In this document: positions 8,802-17,335 of the stretch, piece after piece
Layout: each line of letters begins with the position of its first letter
Numbering within the stretch: the stretch's first letter is position 1
Assembly: GCA_036266995.1 (NCBI GenBank)
Contig: DATAWX010000172.1
Location: 1 to 64,000, forward strand
DNA length: 64,000 nucleotides
From: GCA-003244245 sp036266995
GTDB lineage: Bacteria > Actinomycetota > Actinomycetes > Mycobacteriales > Pseudonocardiaceae
Direction of reading: 5' to 3'
Position numbers and translations under genes: made by a program
Notes under the pieces: generated by a model
What the model was told of the DNA's origin: nothing
Databases searched by the model: none
Seen by the model: only the letters and a program-made list of their open reading frames with translations

Positions 8802-9704
8802 TCAGGTCGGCCACAACCAGTAAACGAGCTGGTAGAACGCAATAGTGGCCTGCACCGCGGCGATCGCGGTGGCCACCCCCAAGGCCAGCACACTGCTGGG
8901 CACCAACGGCTCGGGCCGGGGCGGGTCTGACTGCAACGCGGCGACCCGGGCCGACACCCCGCATCCGGCGAAGGGCAGCGCTGCGGGCCAGACGCGTGCG
9001 CCGCCGGCGGCCCCGCCGGCCAACGCAACTTTGGCGAGCGCCCGAGCGACCAGATCCCGGCTGCCGGTCACCGCCGCGGCGTGCTCGTCGGCGCTGCGCT
9101 CGACCAGGAAAGCGACCGCCTCCCGCACCGGGATCAGCACCGGGTTGACGGCGGCGCACACCTCGGTTGCGGCCCGCAGCCAATGGTGTCTGCTCTGCAG
9201 GTGCGCCCGCTCGTGCGCCAGCACCACCCGTCGCTCGTCACCGTCCAATACCGATAACAGACCCCGGGTGACCAGGATCCGCCCCGGTCGGCCCGGCACC
9301 GCGAACGCGTGCGGAGCGGCCAATGCCACCACCGCGAGCTCACCCGTGCCACATGAGCTGCAGACCGCCCGCAGCTCGCGGGTGGTGGCCCGGCGCGCCC
9401 GCAGTACCCGCACCACCCGGACCGCACCAGTGATCAACAGTGCGACGGCGGTTACCCCGATCATTCGGGGCACCGGATCCTGCAGCTGCACGCCGCGCTC
9501 AAGGGCTTCGTCGGCGACCAGTGTCGTATTACCCAGCAAGGTGGCCGACAGCAGAACCAGACCCCAGGTGGCAGCGGCCGCGCACAGCATCGCGGCAACA
9601 ACGAAGACCACCGCTCGGCTGGGCGCGATCCGACCCACGACGATGCGGCTTATCGCCGCCAGCAGCAGCGACAACGCCGCCGGCACATACACGCTGATGG
9701 TCAT
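8802..9704 (-). CDS. M56-family (BlaR1-like) membrane metallopeptidase
   Basis: A 300-residue protein with membrane helices at the N-terminus (about 7-25, 33-55, 85-105) and C-terminus, and the zinc motif HERAH (about residue 194) in a soluble central loop. This matches the short BlaR1/MecR1-like M56 peptidases of actinobacteria, which lack the penicillin-binding sensor domain. In this family the peptidase relieves repression by a partner BlaI protein. It overlaps the BlaI-like gene by 4 bases, so the pair is one operon. Confidence 0.88.
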   Translation of the reverse strand: MTISVYVPAALSLLLAAISRIVVGRIAPSRAVVFVVAAMLCAAAATWGLVLLSATLLGNTTLVADEALERGVQLQDPVPRMIGVTAVALLITGAVRVVRVLRARRATTRELRAVCSSCGTGELAVVALAAPHAFAVPGRPGRILVTRGLLSVLDGDERRVVLAHERAHLQSRHHWLRAATEVCAAVNPVLIPVREAVAFLVERSADEHAAAVTGSRDLVARALAKVALAGGAAGGARVWPAALPFAGCGVSARVAALQSDPPRPEPLVPSSVLALGVATAIAAVQATIAFYQLVYWLWPT

Positions 9705-10087
9705 GGGCGGCGCCGCAGCATCGCCTGCAGCAACCGGGCATCCTCCACCGAGAGAGAGGTGGCGAACCGCTGCAGCACGGCCTGGCGGTCCCGCCCCCGG
9801 CTCAACAATGCCTGCATCTGCTCGGCGGCGAGTTCCTCTGCACCCTTGACCGCGAAATACTCGTGCCGACGACCGTCGGCCACCCGACCGATCAGCCCCT
9901 TCTCATACAGTCGAACCAAGATCGTCTGAACGGTGTTGTAGGCCAGCTCGACACCGACCGCCTCGCGCACCCGGGCCGCCGTGATCGGCCCGTCGGCGGC
10001 CCACAACGCGGCGAGGACTTCGGCCTCCAGCTCACCCGCGGCGCGCCGGGCCAGCGGCCGGCTAGACCTGGGTGCTCGAGTGGCCAC
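9701..10087 (-). CDS. BlaI/MecI/CopY-family transcriptional repressor
   Basis: A 128-residue winged-helix repressor. It has the N-terminal helix-turn-helix LEAEVLAALWAADGPITAARVREAV, the wing sequence NTVQTILVRLYEKGLIGR, and a C-terminal dimerisation region rich in Leu and Gln. It is the first gene of a two-gene operon with the M56 peptidase, the usual BlaI-BlaR1-like arrangement. By family knowledge it would repress its own operon and possibly cell-wall stress genes until cleaved. No operator was identified by eye in the upstream 80 bases. Confidence 0.93.
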   Translation of the reverse strand: MATRAPRSSRPLARRAAGELEAEVLAALWAADGPITAARVREAVGVELAYNTVQTILVRLYEKGLIGRVADGRRHEYFAVKGAEELAAEQMQALLSRGRDRQAVLQRFATSLSVEDARLLQAMLRRRP

Positions 10088-10168
10088 TGCGTCTCCTCAT
10101 CGGCCCTCTCAGTGGGCTACGTCTGTCCGTCTAGCGTAACCAACCCAGCCAACGGATGTCCGGACCGG

Positions 10169-11314
10169 TCAGCTCAGCTCGATGATCACCTGTCGGTTCT
10201 GTGCCGCTGGGATGGGGTCGAGGTTGCCCTGGGCGTCTCGGTCTGGCACATACCCGGGGAAATCGCTGCCCAGTCCGCGGGTGCTGATCCGATCAACCGG
10301 GGCGCCGAGGTCGACTAAGAGATCGCGCACCGCGTCAGCCCGTTTTTCAGACAGCTGGCGACGGTATTCCGGTGTGCCGTCCGACGCGGTGGTTCCGGTG
10401 AGCAACGCCCGGCGGCCATTTTTGATCGCCTTCGCGTAGTCAGCGAGGACCGCGCGAGCCGCAGCGGGATCTTTCAACACAGCTTGGTCCGGCACAAAGC
10501 CGACAGTGCCGTCCCGCAGCACGGTAACAGAGGGCAGCGGGCCGATCGATTGCACGGCGACCGGCACAATGGTCACGGGAGGCAGGCCATCGCGCGGCCG
10601 AGTGCCGGGTAGCGGAGCCTGCTTGACGTCCGCCTTGCCGCCTGCCGATTCGACTATTTTCGTCCAGAGTGCCACCAGCACGGTTCGCGATGGCGCCGGT
10701 AGCGGCTGCTGGGGCGGCGCGGTGTCGCCCAGGCCGGTGAACACAACGCGCATTCCAGTGAGGTTGGGCAGCTGGTGGGTGCGTCGGAGCTGCTCGACGA
10801 CTTCGTCGGGGCTCGCGTTGAGCAGCGCTCCATCCTGATCCTGGAATCGCAGGGCACCAGTCGTCTGTAGACCACTGTCGATCACCACGATGGTTTTCGG
10901 TCCAGCGGCGTCGCTTACCGAGCGGGATGCGAGATCGATCGCCGCGAGCAAGTCTACTTCCGGGTTGTCAGCGTGGCTATTGTCGATCACGTTCTTGAGC
11001 CGTTTGACCTGATCCTGCTGGTAGAGCGGGTTGTCGTTGGCGGTCTTGAGTGACACTGGAGCTAACGCGGTGGGGCTGCCGTCATCGACGATGACGGTCG
11101 CGGGCGAACCGAGTTCGGATGCGGTGTCGATCTCAGACTTCACGTTGTCCAACAGGCTGGGCGCCACCATGTTCGAATGCGCTCCCACGATCACGACGAG
11201 AGCTCCCGGAGCGGCCGCCGCTTTGCTGTCGCACCCGGCGCACAGGAGCAGACCGAGAACGACCGCGCTGCTGAACAGACCGCGCCTAGCCGCCGGGGAA
11301 ACCGGAGAATGCAT
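10169..11314 (-). CDS. Lipoprotein with a Rossmann-like domain and C-terminal OmpA-like domain
   Basis: A 381-residue predicted lipoprotein (signal peptide with lipobox LLCAG|C at about residue 28). The middle (about 38-220) alternates beta and alpha elements (LVVIVGAHSNM, TIVVIDSGLQTTG, MRVVFTGLGD) in a way that suggests a von Willebrand A-like fold without a clear MIDAS (no DxSxS). The end (about 285-381) resembles an OmpA C-domain: ALLTGTTASDGTPEYRRQL, then SEKRADAVRDLLVDLG and GLGSDFPGY. OmpA domains bind peptidoglycan. It is the last gene of a three-gene operon with the two genes upstream. Function is unknown; an envelope-anchored sensor or stator-like part is inference. Confidence 0.75.
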   Translation of the reverse strand: MHSPVSPAARRGLFSSAVVLGLLLCAGCDSKAAAAPGALVVIVGAHSNMVAPSLLDNVKSEIDTASELGSPATVIVDDGSPTALAPVSLKTANDNPLYQQDQVKRLKNVIDNSHADNPEVDLLAAIDLASRSVSDAAGPKTIVVIDSGLQTTGALRFQDQDGALLNASPDEVVEQLRRTHQLPNLTGMRVVFTGLGDTAPPQQPLPAPSRTVLVALWTKIVESAGGKADVKQAPLPGTRPRDGLPPVTIVPVAVQSIGPLPSVTVLRDGTVGFVPDQAVLKDPAAARAVLADYAKAIKNGRRALLTGTTASDGTPEYRRQLSEKRADAVRDLLVDLGAPVDRISTRGLGSDFPGYVPDRDAQGNLDPIPAAQNRQVIIELS

Positions 11315-11397
11315 CGTTGTCGTCCTTATGGGTTTGCAGAGGCTGGGAAGAGATCATTGAAGGGTGCTGACTCAGCGCGCGAGGACCCTTCGTCGGT

Positions 11398-12609
11398 TCA
11401 GCTCCCCGGGCCCTGGGCGGTGCTCAGGCCGGGCCGCGAACTGCGCCCGGCAGCGATCTCAACCCCATCGGTCACGGTGGGATTGGCCAGATTGCGGACG
11501 AGGTGATGCTGGTAGTGATGCTTGAGCTCGGCGGCGAAACCATCCTGGGCGGCCCGCTTGCCGGCCCACTGGTCGGCAAGATCGGCTTCTGACTCACGGG
11601 CGCGCTCCACATCGAATCCCGCCACCACGACGTCAGTGTGCTTGCCCACCAACTCGGCGCGGAGCTTGTCGCACCGGAGCCGAGCTGCCCGAAAGTTCTT
11701 CAAATAGGGGTTGTACCTGGTGGCGCTGCGAATCAGCACGACTGTTCCGATTGCGAGCACGACCAGCAGCCAACCGATCGTGAGGGTGCCCCAGCCGATG
11801 CCGGCGCGTTCGAGCAGCGAAGTATCGCCGGGCTGCGCATCACTGGATTGCCGCAGCAGGTAGGCCGTACGAATCTGGGCCACGAACAACGACACGCCCA
11901 CCCACAGCAACGTTCCGGTCAGCAGGCCGGCAATGAGAACACCGCGGCCTTGGCGCCCTCGGCGCACTCGAGTGACCAGCTCACCGAGTTGCTTGGGGAG
12001 TAGGACGTTCACCAGGATGATGGACGCCGACAACACCATCGTTTCCTTCAGTGAGTTGCCCATCAATTGGAACGCGGTGTAGTTCAGGCCTACCTCAGCG
12101 ATTGCCGCACCCAGGTAGATCATCCAATCCTTGATGCACTCCCCGCGCCGGTTCTCATCGATCCGACTCTGCGCGGGCCAGTAGCCCCCGTCGTCGCCGG
12201 GTTCGGCACCGTCTACGACACTCTGCATGTGCTCGCGATAGGCGCAAGCATCCTGCAGGTCCTGCTCGAGGCGGTGCACAGCCTGCTCACCCGCGGCGTG
12301 CTTGCGGATCGCGGCTCGGTGCAACAGCTGCGCGGTTCTCCGGTCCTTGTGCTGCCGTATCTCTGCCTCGGCCGACCAGCGGTGATTCCACCGAGCGATC
12401 TTATTTTCCATGATCAGCGGATGGCCGTGGGTCCCGAGGTTGACGTCGTACATGTCACTAGCCGCGTCCTTGACCGCCTCAGCCTCGACGAAATCTCGCA
12501 ACGCGGCCTCGTTGACTTCGACACCAGGGTCGGGTCCCGCGACAACGCCGATATCGTTGTCACTCGGAACGGGTTTCGGAGGCTTCCTGCGCAGCGGCAC
12601 CGCGATCAC
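11398..12609 (-). CDS. Multi-helix membrane protein with flanking coiled coils, unknown function
   Basis: About 403 residues. The N-terminal third is charged and helical (PLRRKPPKPVPSDND, then a coiled-coil-like stretch). Four hydrophobic segments follow (roughly residues 170-190, 195-215, 235-260 and 290-315), and the C-terminal 90 residues are again charged and helical. The frame is open to 12765, but that overlaps the upstream gene. GTG codons at 12609 and 12600 follow an AGGAG site (around 12612-12616), and the start is one of these two. It lies 12 bases after the upstream gene's stop and 83 bases before the OmpA lipoprotein. I do not recognise the family. Confidence 0.65.
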   Translation of the reverse strand: MIAVPLRRKPPKPVPSDNDIGVVAGPDPGVEVNEAALRDFVEAEAVKDAASDMYDVNLGTHGHPLIMENKIARWNHRWSAEAEIRQHKDRRTAQLLHRAAIRKHAAGEQAVHRLEQDLQDACAYREHMQSVVDGAEPGDDGGYWPAQSRIDENRRGECIKDWMIYLGAAIAEVGLNYTAFQLMGNSLKETMVLSASIILVNVLLPKQLGELVTRVRRGRQGRGVLIAGLLTGTLLWVGVSLFVAQIRTAYLLRQSSDAQPGDTSLLERAGIGWGTLTIGWLLVVLAIGTVVLIRSATRYNPYLKNFRAARLRCDKLRAELVGKHTDVVVAGFDVERARESEADLADQWAGKRAAQDGFAAELKHHYQHHLVRNLANPTVTDGVEIAAGRSSRPGLSTAQGPGS

Positions 12610-12620
12610 TCTCCTAGTCC

Positions 12621-13364
12621 TCAATTCCGGTTCGGGGCGACATCGCCGACCGGCACCGTCACCGCTGACGTTTGACTTGCGAAGTCCTTGAGACGCCAGC
12701 GATATTTCTCCGCGAGCGCGACGTCGATCTCGAGGCAGACCAGCGGCATGTCTCCATATAGCCACGGCTCAGGACTGACCGCAGGAGCGGTACCGGTCGA
12801 ATGCCGATCCGGATCGCGCCGAAGAACTGCGGTGTTATAGAGCCCCACTAGATGTTGGTACCGTGCGAGCTGGGCATGGGCGGCGGCGCGGGCGGCCTCA
12901 ATCAGGTGGTGCCGGATGCTGCCCAGTTCACCGAGTCGCTGCTCGGCTTGCTCCTGCTCACGTAACCATCGCCGGTACGCTTTCTGCGCCGAGACGGCTT
13001 CCCGAGCCTTGAGCACCCGCGGGGGAATGCTGGATTGCGGTTGCGGGTCCCCTTCGTCGGCTTCCGGCTTCGTCGCGGTGGATTCCGGTGCGATCATCGG
13101 GTCCCGGCGGTGCTGGTCAAGCAGAATGAGGACCTGCACCGCCTCGCGGTCGATCGGATCGATCTTGCCGTGCAGCCATTCGCTGACGGACCGCTGGCCG
13201 ACTTCTGCGTGCGCCCGCAGTGCCTCCAGGTAAGGGTGCGGCTGGCCTGATTCCGATGGATACTGGGCGTCGCGGCGACCATGCCAGGCGACTCGCCAGC
13301 GCTCCAAGGCCCCTACCTGTTTGGGAGTGGGAGCTGCCCCAGCTATGGTGCGCACGACCTGCAT
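12621..13364 (-). CDS. Soluble coiled-coil protein, unknown function, first gene of three-gene operon
   Basis: About 247 residues. The ATG at 13364 is chosen because GGAGAGGG lies four bases upstream; the open frame reaches 13469. The N-terminal 80 residues include HAEVGQRSVSEWLHGK, which has the spacing of a helix-turn-helix and could bind DNA or a partner. Residues about 105-190 are a long charged helix rich in Glu, Arg, Gln and Ala (coiled coil). No membrane segment is visible. The following two genes encode a membrane protein and an OmpA-domain lipoprotein, so the operon spans cytoplasm, membrane and cell wall. Not recognised. Confidence 0.6.
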   Translation of the reverse strand: MQVVRTIAGAAPTPKQVGALERWRVAWHGRRDAQYPSESGQPHPYLEALRAHAEVGQRSVSEWLHGKIDPIDREAVQVLILLDQHRRDPMIAPESTATKPEADEGDPQPQSSIPPRVLKAREAVSAQKAYRRWLREQEQAEQRLGELGSIRHHLIEAARAAAHAQLARYQHLVGLYNTAVLRRDPDRHSTGTAPAVSPEPWLYGDMPLVCLEIDVALAEKYRWRLKDFASQTSAVTVPVGDVAPNRN

Positions 13365-13612
13365 CGGACCCTCTCCCGTACCGGTTATCCCCCGATGCTC
13401 GGGGGATTGCACCATTGATACCCCAAAAACGCTGCGTTTCGTTACACAACGCATGCGATCAGGCGACACCAGTCACCCTCAGTAACCGTCACTGCAACCC
13501 CGACCTGGCGCCCCGCCAAGTGGGACCTTGTGGCAGCTCCGTGCGACCGCGGCGTTGCCCAGGATGTGGACGATACGGGGTGGTGATCACTCGTTCGTGT
13601 AGCGTCGGCGTT
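13365..13612. promoter_or_regulatory. Divergent intergenic region
   Basis: Separates the minus-strand three-gene operon from the plus-strand leader peptide and ABC operon. It must hold both promoters. No clear -35/-10 pair could be picked out by eye, and no gene is supported here. Confidence 0.4.
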
Positions 13613-13696
13613 GTGTCTGCCCTGTTGTTCAGGCTGGTGGCCCGCCGCCACGTCGACTACGGGCGCACCCGCAGCATGATCTGTATGTCGGCCTGA
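13613..13696 (+). CDS. Putative leader peptide (uORF) upstream of sulfonate-type ABC operon
   Basis: A 27-codon ORF starting with GTG and encoding a basic peptide containing LVARRHVDYGRTRSMICMSA. This matches the pattern of short actinobacterial leader peptides found ahead of sulfur-acquisition and cysteine genes (R-x-H-V-D-x-x-R-x-x-S-x-I-C near the C-terminus), which act in cysteine-responsive attenuation. A single Cys lies four codons before the stop. It ends 105 bases before the substrate-binding protein gene. Recognition rests on motif memory, and no strong ribosome site is visible, so this is a likely but unproven call. Confidence 0.6.
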   Translation: MSALLFRLVARRHVDYGRTRSMICMSA

Positions 13697-13801
13697 CCCT
13701 GCCCGTCCCTCCATCCGCCGGGCGTGTGGTCGTGCCGTCCCAGCGCCGCATCTGCTGCGACGTCACCTCGCGCGCCCCAGCCCGCCGAGGACCCGCTCGT
13801 C

Positions 13802-14896
13802 ATGCCGGTTCGTCACAGCGCAACTCGAAGATGTGCAGTCCGCCGTGGTCTGGCCGCCCTCATCGCCGTCTGGGCCCTCCTGCTCACCGCAGGGTGCGGG
13901 GGCGGTGACCGGGGTGCCGATGCGGCGCCGGGCCCAGCATCCAGCCTGCGCCTGGGCTACTTCGCCAACGTCACGCACGCCGCCGCCATCGTGGGGCTCA
14001 ACCGCGGCTTGTTCACCCACGAGCTCGGCACCACCAAGCTAGAAACGCAGATCTTCGATGCCGGGCCGGCAGCGGTCGAGGCATTGTTCGGCGGTGGCCT
14101 CGACGCGGCGTACATCGGACCGAGCCCGGCGATCAACGCTTTCCTGCGCAGCGACGGCAAGGCCATCCGGATCATCGCCGGAGCCACTTCCGGTGGCGCG
14201 CAGTTGGTCGTGCGCCCGGGAATCAACACGGCACAGGATCTGCGGGGCAAGACGCTGGCCAGCCCGGAACTCGGCAATACCCAGGATGTGGCGCTGCGTG
14301 CCTGGCTGACCAGCCACGGCCTGCGCAACAGCGTGCAGGGCGGTGGGGACGTCACCATCGTGCCCACCAAGAACGCTGACACGTTCGGGCTGATCAGGTC
14401 AGGCAAGCTCGACGGCGCCTGGGTGCCCGAGCCCTGGGCGTCCCGGTTGGTGCTGGAGGCCGGCGCCAAGGTGCTGGTCAACGAGCGGGACCTGTGGCCG
14501 GGCGGCCAGTTCGTCACCACGAATCTGGTTGTCCGCACCGAGTACCTGCAGCGTCATCCGCAGACGGTGCAGGCCATGCTCCGCGGCCATGTCGACGCGG
14601 TGCAGTGGACGACCCAGAACTCCGCCGAGGCCAAGACCGTCGTGAACAACGCGATCAGCGCACTCACCGGCAAGCCGTTGAAACCGGAAGTGGTCGACCG
14701 CGCCTGGCAGAACCTGACCGTGACCGACGACCCCATCGCGGCGTCGCTGCAGCGCAGCGCTGAGAACGCGGTGGCCGCGGGGCTGGCGGCCAGGCAGGTC
14801 GACCTGCACGACATCTACGAACTGTTCATCCTCAACCGGATCCTGACCCAACGGGGCCTGCCGACCGTATCGGCCGACGGGCTCGGCAAGGAGTAG
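13802..14896 (+). CDS. ABC transporter substrate-binding lipoprotein (aliphatic sulfonate/taurine type)
   Basis: About 364 residues from the ATG at 13802 (a longer frame starts at 13724 but lacks a good site). A basic start and hydrophobic stretch end in the lipobox LLLTAGC, giving a lipid-anchored protein. The mature part follows the NMT1/SsuA pattern: LRLGYFANVTHAAAIVGLNRG, an AYIGPSPAINAF segment for ligand contact, and VVRPGINTAQDLRGKTLA. It belongs to an operon with the ATPase 5 bases downstream and the permease. Family knowledge suggests uptake of sulfonates, nitrate or related anions; the leader peptide upstream favours sulfur. Confidence 0.88.
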   Translation: MPVRHSATRRCAVRRGLAALIAVWALLLTAGCGGGDRGADAAPGPASSLRLGYFANVTHAAAIVGLNRGLFTHELGTTKLETQIFDAGPAAVEALFGGGLDAAYIGPSPAINAFLRSDGKAIRIIAGATSGGAQLVVRPGINTAQDLRGKTLASPELGNTQDVALRAWLTSHGLRNSVQGGGDVTIVPTKNADTFGLIRSGKLDGAWVPEPWASRLVLEAGAKVLVNERDLWPGGQFVTTNLVVRTEYLQRHPQTVQAMLRGHVDAVQWTTQNSAEAKTVVNNAISALTGKPLKPEVVDRAWQNLTVTDDPIAASLQRSAENAVAAGLAARQVDLHDIYELFILNRILTQRGLPTVSADGLGKE

Positions 14897-14901
14897 CGAA
14901 T

Positions 14902-15717
14902 ATGACACATCCGACCCTCCGGTCAGGCCCCCAGCAGCGCGCCGAGTCCAGCCGGTCATCGGCCGTGGACGAGAAGACGGCCTGCAGTGTCCGCGTGACA
15001 CAACTCGCTCAAGTCTTCGAGCGGGACCGCCCACCGGTGCTCGACCGGATCGACCTGGACGTCGGGCCGGGTGAGTTCGTCTGCCTGCTGGGCGCCTCCG
15101 GGTGCGGCAAATCCACTCTGCTGTCGCTCATCGCCGGTCTTGGCACACCAACCTCCGGCAGCATCGACGTCACGGTGGGCCGTCCAGCCTTGATGTTCCA
15201 GGAACCTGCTCTGCTGCCGTGGCTGACGGCGGCCGGCAACGTCGAGCTGGCACTCAAGGCGCGCGGGGTGGGCCGGCGCGACCGTCGCACCGAGGCGCAA
15301 CGGCTGCTCACCTTGGTGAACCTGGCCGGGCAGGGCCACAAGCGGGTGCATGAGCTCTCCGGCGGGATGCGCCAGCGGGTGGCGCTGGCCCGCGCGCTGG
15401 CCCAGGACAGCCGGCTGCTGCTGATGGACGAACCCTTCGCCGCGCTCGACGCCATCACCCGCGACGCCCTGCACGAGGAACTCGTCCGGCTGTGGTCCGA
15501 GCAAGGGCTGTCCATCGTTTTCGTCACGCACAACGTGCGCGAAGCCGTCCGGCTGGGGCAGCGGGTACTGCTGATGAGTTCGCGGCCCGGGCGGATCGTC
15601 CGGGAGTGGCAGGTCGAGATGACCCAGCCCAGGGCGATCGAGTCCCCAGGGGTCAGTGCCCTGGCTACCGAGATCACCCATCACCTTCGCGCGGAGATCA
15701 GCCGCCATGCCTGTTGA
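14902..15717 (+). CDS. ABC transporter ATP-binding protein (SsuB/TauB type)
   Basis: A 271-residue ATPase with Walker A GASGCGKST, Q-loop MFQEPALLPWL, signature LSGGMRQRV, Walker B LLLMDEPF with the D-loop FAALD, and switch His in FVTHNV. The LPW sequence after the Q-loop is typical of the nitrate/sulfonate/taurine importer subfamily. It has an extra N-terminal tail of about 30 residues. A good site (AAGGAG) spans the stop of the preceding gene. The permease gene starts 11 bases before its stop, so the two are coupled. Confidence 0.95.
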   Translation: MTHPTLRSGPQQRAESSRSSAVDEKTACSVRVTQLAQVFERDRPPVLDRIDLDVGPGEFVCLLGASGCGKSTLLSLIAGLGTPTSGSIDVTVGRPALMFQEPALLPWLTAAGNVELALKARGVGRRDRRTEAQRLLTLVNLAGQGHKRVHELSGGMRQRVALARALAQDSRLLLMDEPFAALDAITRDALHEELVRLWSEQGLSIVFVTHNVREAVRLGQRVLLMSSRPGRIVREWQVEMTQPRAIESPGVSALATEITHHLRAEISRHAC

Positions 15718-16594
15718 CGACAAGACGGTGGCAGCGCAAGACCACCGGGCCTTCGAGGCTGGGCTGGACGCTCTGGAAGCGCCCGCATTGCCGCCGCGGC
15801 CCGGACCCGGCGCGGTGTTCGTGCGATCGGTGTTGCCCCCCGTCGTCGCGGTGGTGGCGTTGATCGGTCTCTGGCAACTCGCCTACAGCGCCGAGCTCAA
15901 GCCGAGCTATGCCCTACCCAGCCCACATGACGTGCTCCAGACTTTCGCGCAGACGGTGCGCGACGGCAGGGCCTGGGACGCCATCTCGATCAGCGTGTCA
16001 CGCGGCGCGGTGGGGTTCTTGGCGTCGCTGGTCGTAGGCACCGTGCTCGGACTGGCGATGTGGCGAAGCCGCTGGCTTCGCGCCGCTATCGGTCCGTTCG
16101 TCAGCGGGTTGCAGAGCCTGCCGTCGGTCGCGTGGGTCCCGGCGGCGATCATCTGGTTCGGCCTGTCCGACGCCGCCATCTACGCGGTGGTGCTGCTCGG
16201 CGCGGTGCCGTCGGTCGCTAACGGGTTACTCGCCGGGTTCGACCAGGTGCCACCGTTGCTCGACAAAGTGGGCAGGGTGCTGGGGCTGGGCACCATCGGG
16301 CGGATCCGGCACGTGCTATTGCCCGCAGCACTGCCCGGTTACCTGGCCGGACTCAAGCAGGGCTGGGCGTTCTCGTGGCGCTCGCTGATGGCCGCCGAGC
16401 TGATCACCTACTCGCCCGCCTTGGGCATCGGACTGGGTCAGCAGCTCAACATCGGCCGGGAGCTCAATGCGATGGACATGGTGATCGCCTCGATCTTCCT
16501 GATCCTGGTCGTCGGGATCGCCATCGAGCTGCTCGTTTTCGCTCCTCTGGAACGCCGAGTACTCCGCACCCGAGGCCTCACCGTCTCCCGCTGA
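15707..16594 (+). CDS. ABC transporter permease (SsuC/TauC type)
   Basis: A 295-residue inner-membrane permease using the ATG at 15707, which overlaps the ATPase gene by 11 bases. It has about six membrane helices with the binding-protein-dependent transport domain. The EAA-like loop is visible around GRVLGLGTIGRIRHVLLPAALPGYL, which contacts the ATPase, and the LPSVAWVP segment is typical of the SsuC/TauC group. It completes the operon. An intrinsic terminator follows immediately. Confidence 0.93.
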   Translation: MPVDDKTVAAQDHRAFEAGLDALEAPALPPRPGPGAVFVRSVLPPVVAVVALIGLWQLAYSAELKPSYALPSPHDVLQTFAQTVRDGRAWDAISISVSRGAVGFLASLVVGTVLGLAMWRSRWLRAAIGPFVSGLQSLPSVAWVPAAIIWFGLSDAAIYAVVLLGAVPSVANGLLAGFDQVPPLLDKVGRVLGLGTIGRIRHVLLPAALPGYLAGLKQGWAFSWRSLMAAELITYSPALGIGLGQQLNIGRELNAMDMVIASIFLILVVGIAIELLVFAPLERRVLRTRGLTVSR

Positions 16595-16602
16595 CGCGCG
16601 GG

Positions 16603-16638
16603 GGTCGGTGTCGTGAACTCGACCACACCGACCTTTTT
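16603..16638 (+). terminator. Intrinsic terminator of the ABC operon
   Basis: A perfect 9-base stem GGTCGGTGT (16603-16611) pairs with ACACCGACC (16625-16633), with a 13-base loop, followed directly by TTTTT (16634-16638). It begins 8 bases after the permease stop. This is a canonical rho-independent terminator, rare to see this clearly in such GC-rich DNA. Confidence 0.85.
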
Positions 16639-16674
16639 CTGCACTGAAACGTGCGCCGTGTCGAGTTCACGACA
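16609..16674. repeat. Perfect 15-base inverted repeat with 36-base spacer
   Basis: TGTCGTGAACTCGAC at 16609-16623 is the exact reverse complement of GTCGAGTTCACGACA at 16660-16674. It overlaps the terminator stem, so two mutually exclusive hairpins are possible. The spacer is 36 bases, as in the unrelated-looking inverted repeat at 52932-53013. Confidence 0.85.
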
Positions 16675-16698
16675 ATGAGCGGCCGGGTCGGCGGCGGC

Positions 16699-17121
16699 TC
16701 AGTCCGCGCAGCTTCGGGTGAGCTTCTCGATCTCGGCGTCGATGTCGACGGCTAGCCCCTCGCTGCCCAGCGGGACGGCGTCGATAGTGGCCTGGACGAA
16801 CTGGCGCAGCAGATCGCGGTCCACCTCCAGCACGGCGTGCCCGTCAGGTGACCGGATCTCGACCAGCGTCACCTCCCAGTCCCCCATGTCGGCGGGGCGC
16901 ACCCGGACGTCACCGATCCCGGCAGGAGCGCTGAGGCCGGCGACCAGCAGGTCCCGGGCCAGCACCCAGTCCACGAAACGATCGCCGCGGGTCTGGATCT
17001 CGACAGTCACCGCGAAGGGGTCATCGGTGCAGTAGTTCCAGCGGGTCACGACCGGCGCCGCGGCCTCGTGTAACAGCGCGAACATGTCGTGGGCAACCGC
17101 TCCACCACCGTAGCTGGTCAT
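16699..17121 (-). CDS. SsgA-like sporulation and cell-division protein (SALP)
   Basis: A 140-residue protein matching the SsgA/SsgB family along its length. It has the early WNYCTDDPFAVTVEI strand pair, WVLARDLLVAGLSAPAGIGD (the conserved W-x-x-A-R-D-L-L-x-x-G-L core), then a VEIRSPDGHAVLEVDRDLL segment and a C-terminal VPLGSE stretch. SALPs localise to division sites; SsgB recruits FtsZ in sporulating aerial hyphae of Streptomyces, and homologues occur in other morphologically complex actinomycetes. No obvious partner lies beside it. Its presence supports a mycelial or sporulating host. Confidence 0.88.
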   Translation of the reverse strand: MTSYGGGAVAHDMFALLHEAAAPVVTRWNYCTDDPFAVTVEIQTRGDRFVDWVLARDLLVAGLSAPAGIGDVRVRPADMGDWEVTLVEIRSPDGHAVLEVDRDLLRQFVQATIDAVPLGSEGLAVDIDAEIEKLTRSCAD

Positions 17122-17335
17122 TCTGGGCCGCCTCTCCGCGCTGGTTCCGGCTCGCCGCGCTCCAACTCACACCCGCAGAGTTGATCTCTAGGAGCTGATC
17201 CGTCGGACGTTGATGTGCTCAGTTAAAAACATCGCCGAAGTGGGTCCGTACGTACCGCTGCACCGCCACATTCACCCCAACTGATGTACTTGGGTGGGGC
17301 ATACGGGTTACCGGATTCGGGTGCCGGTTGGTCGA

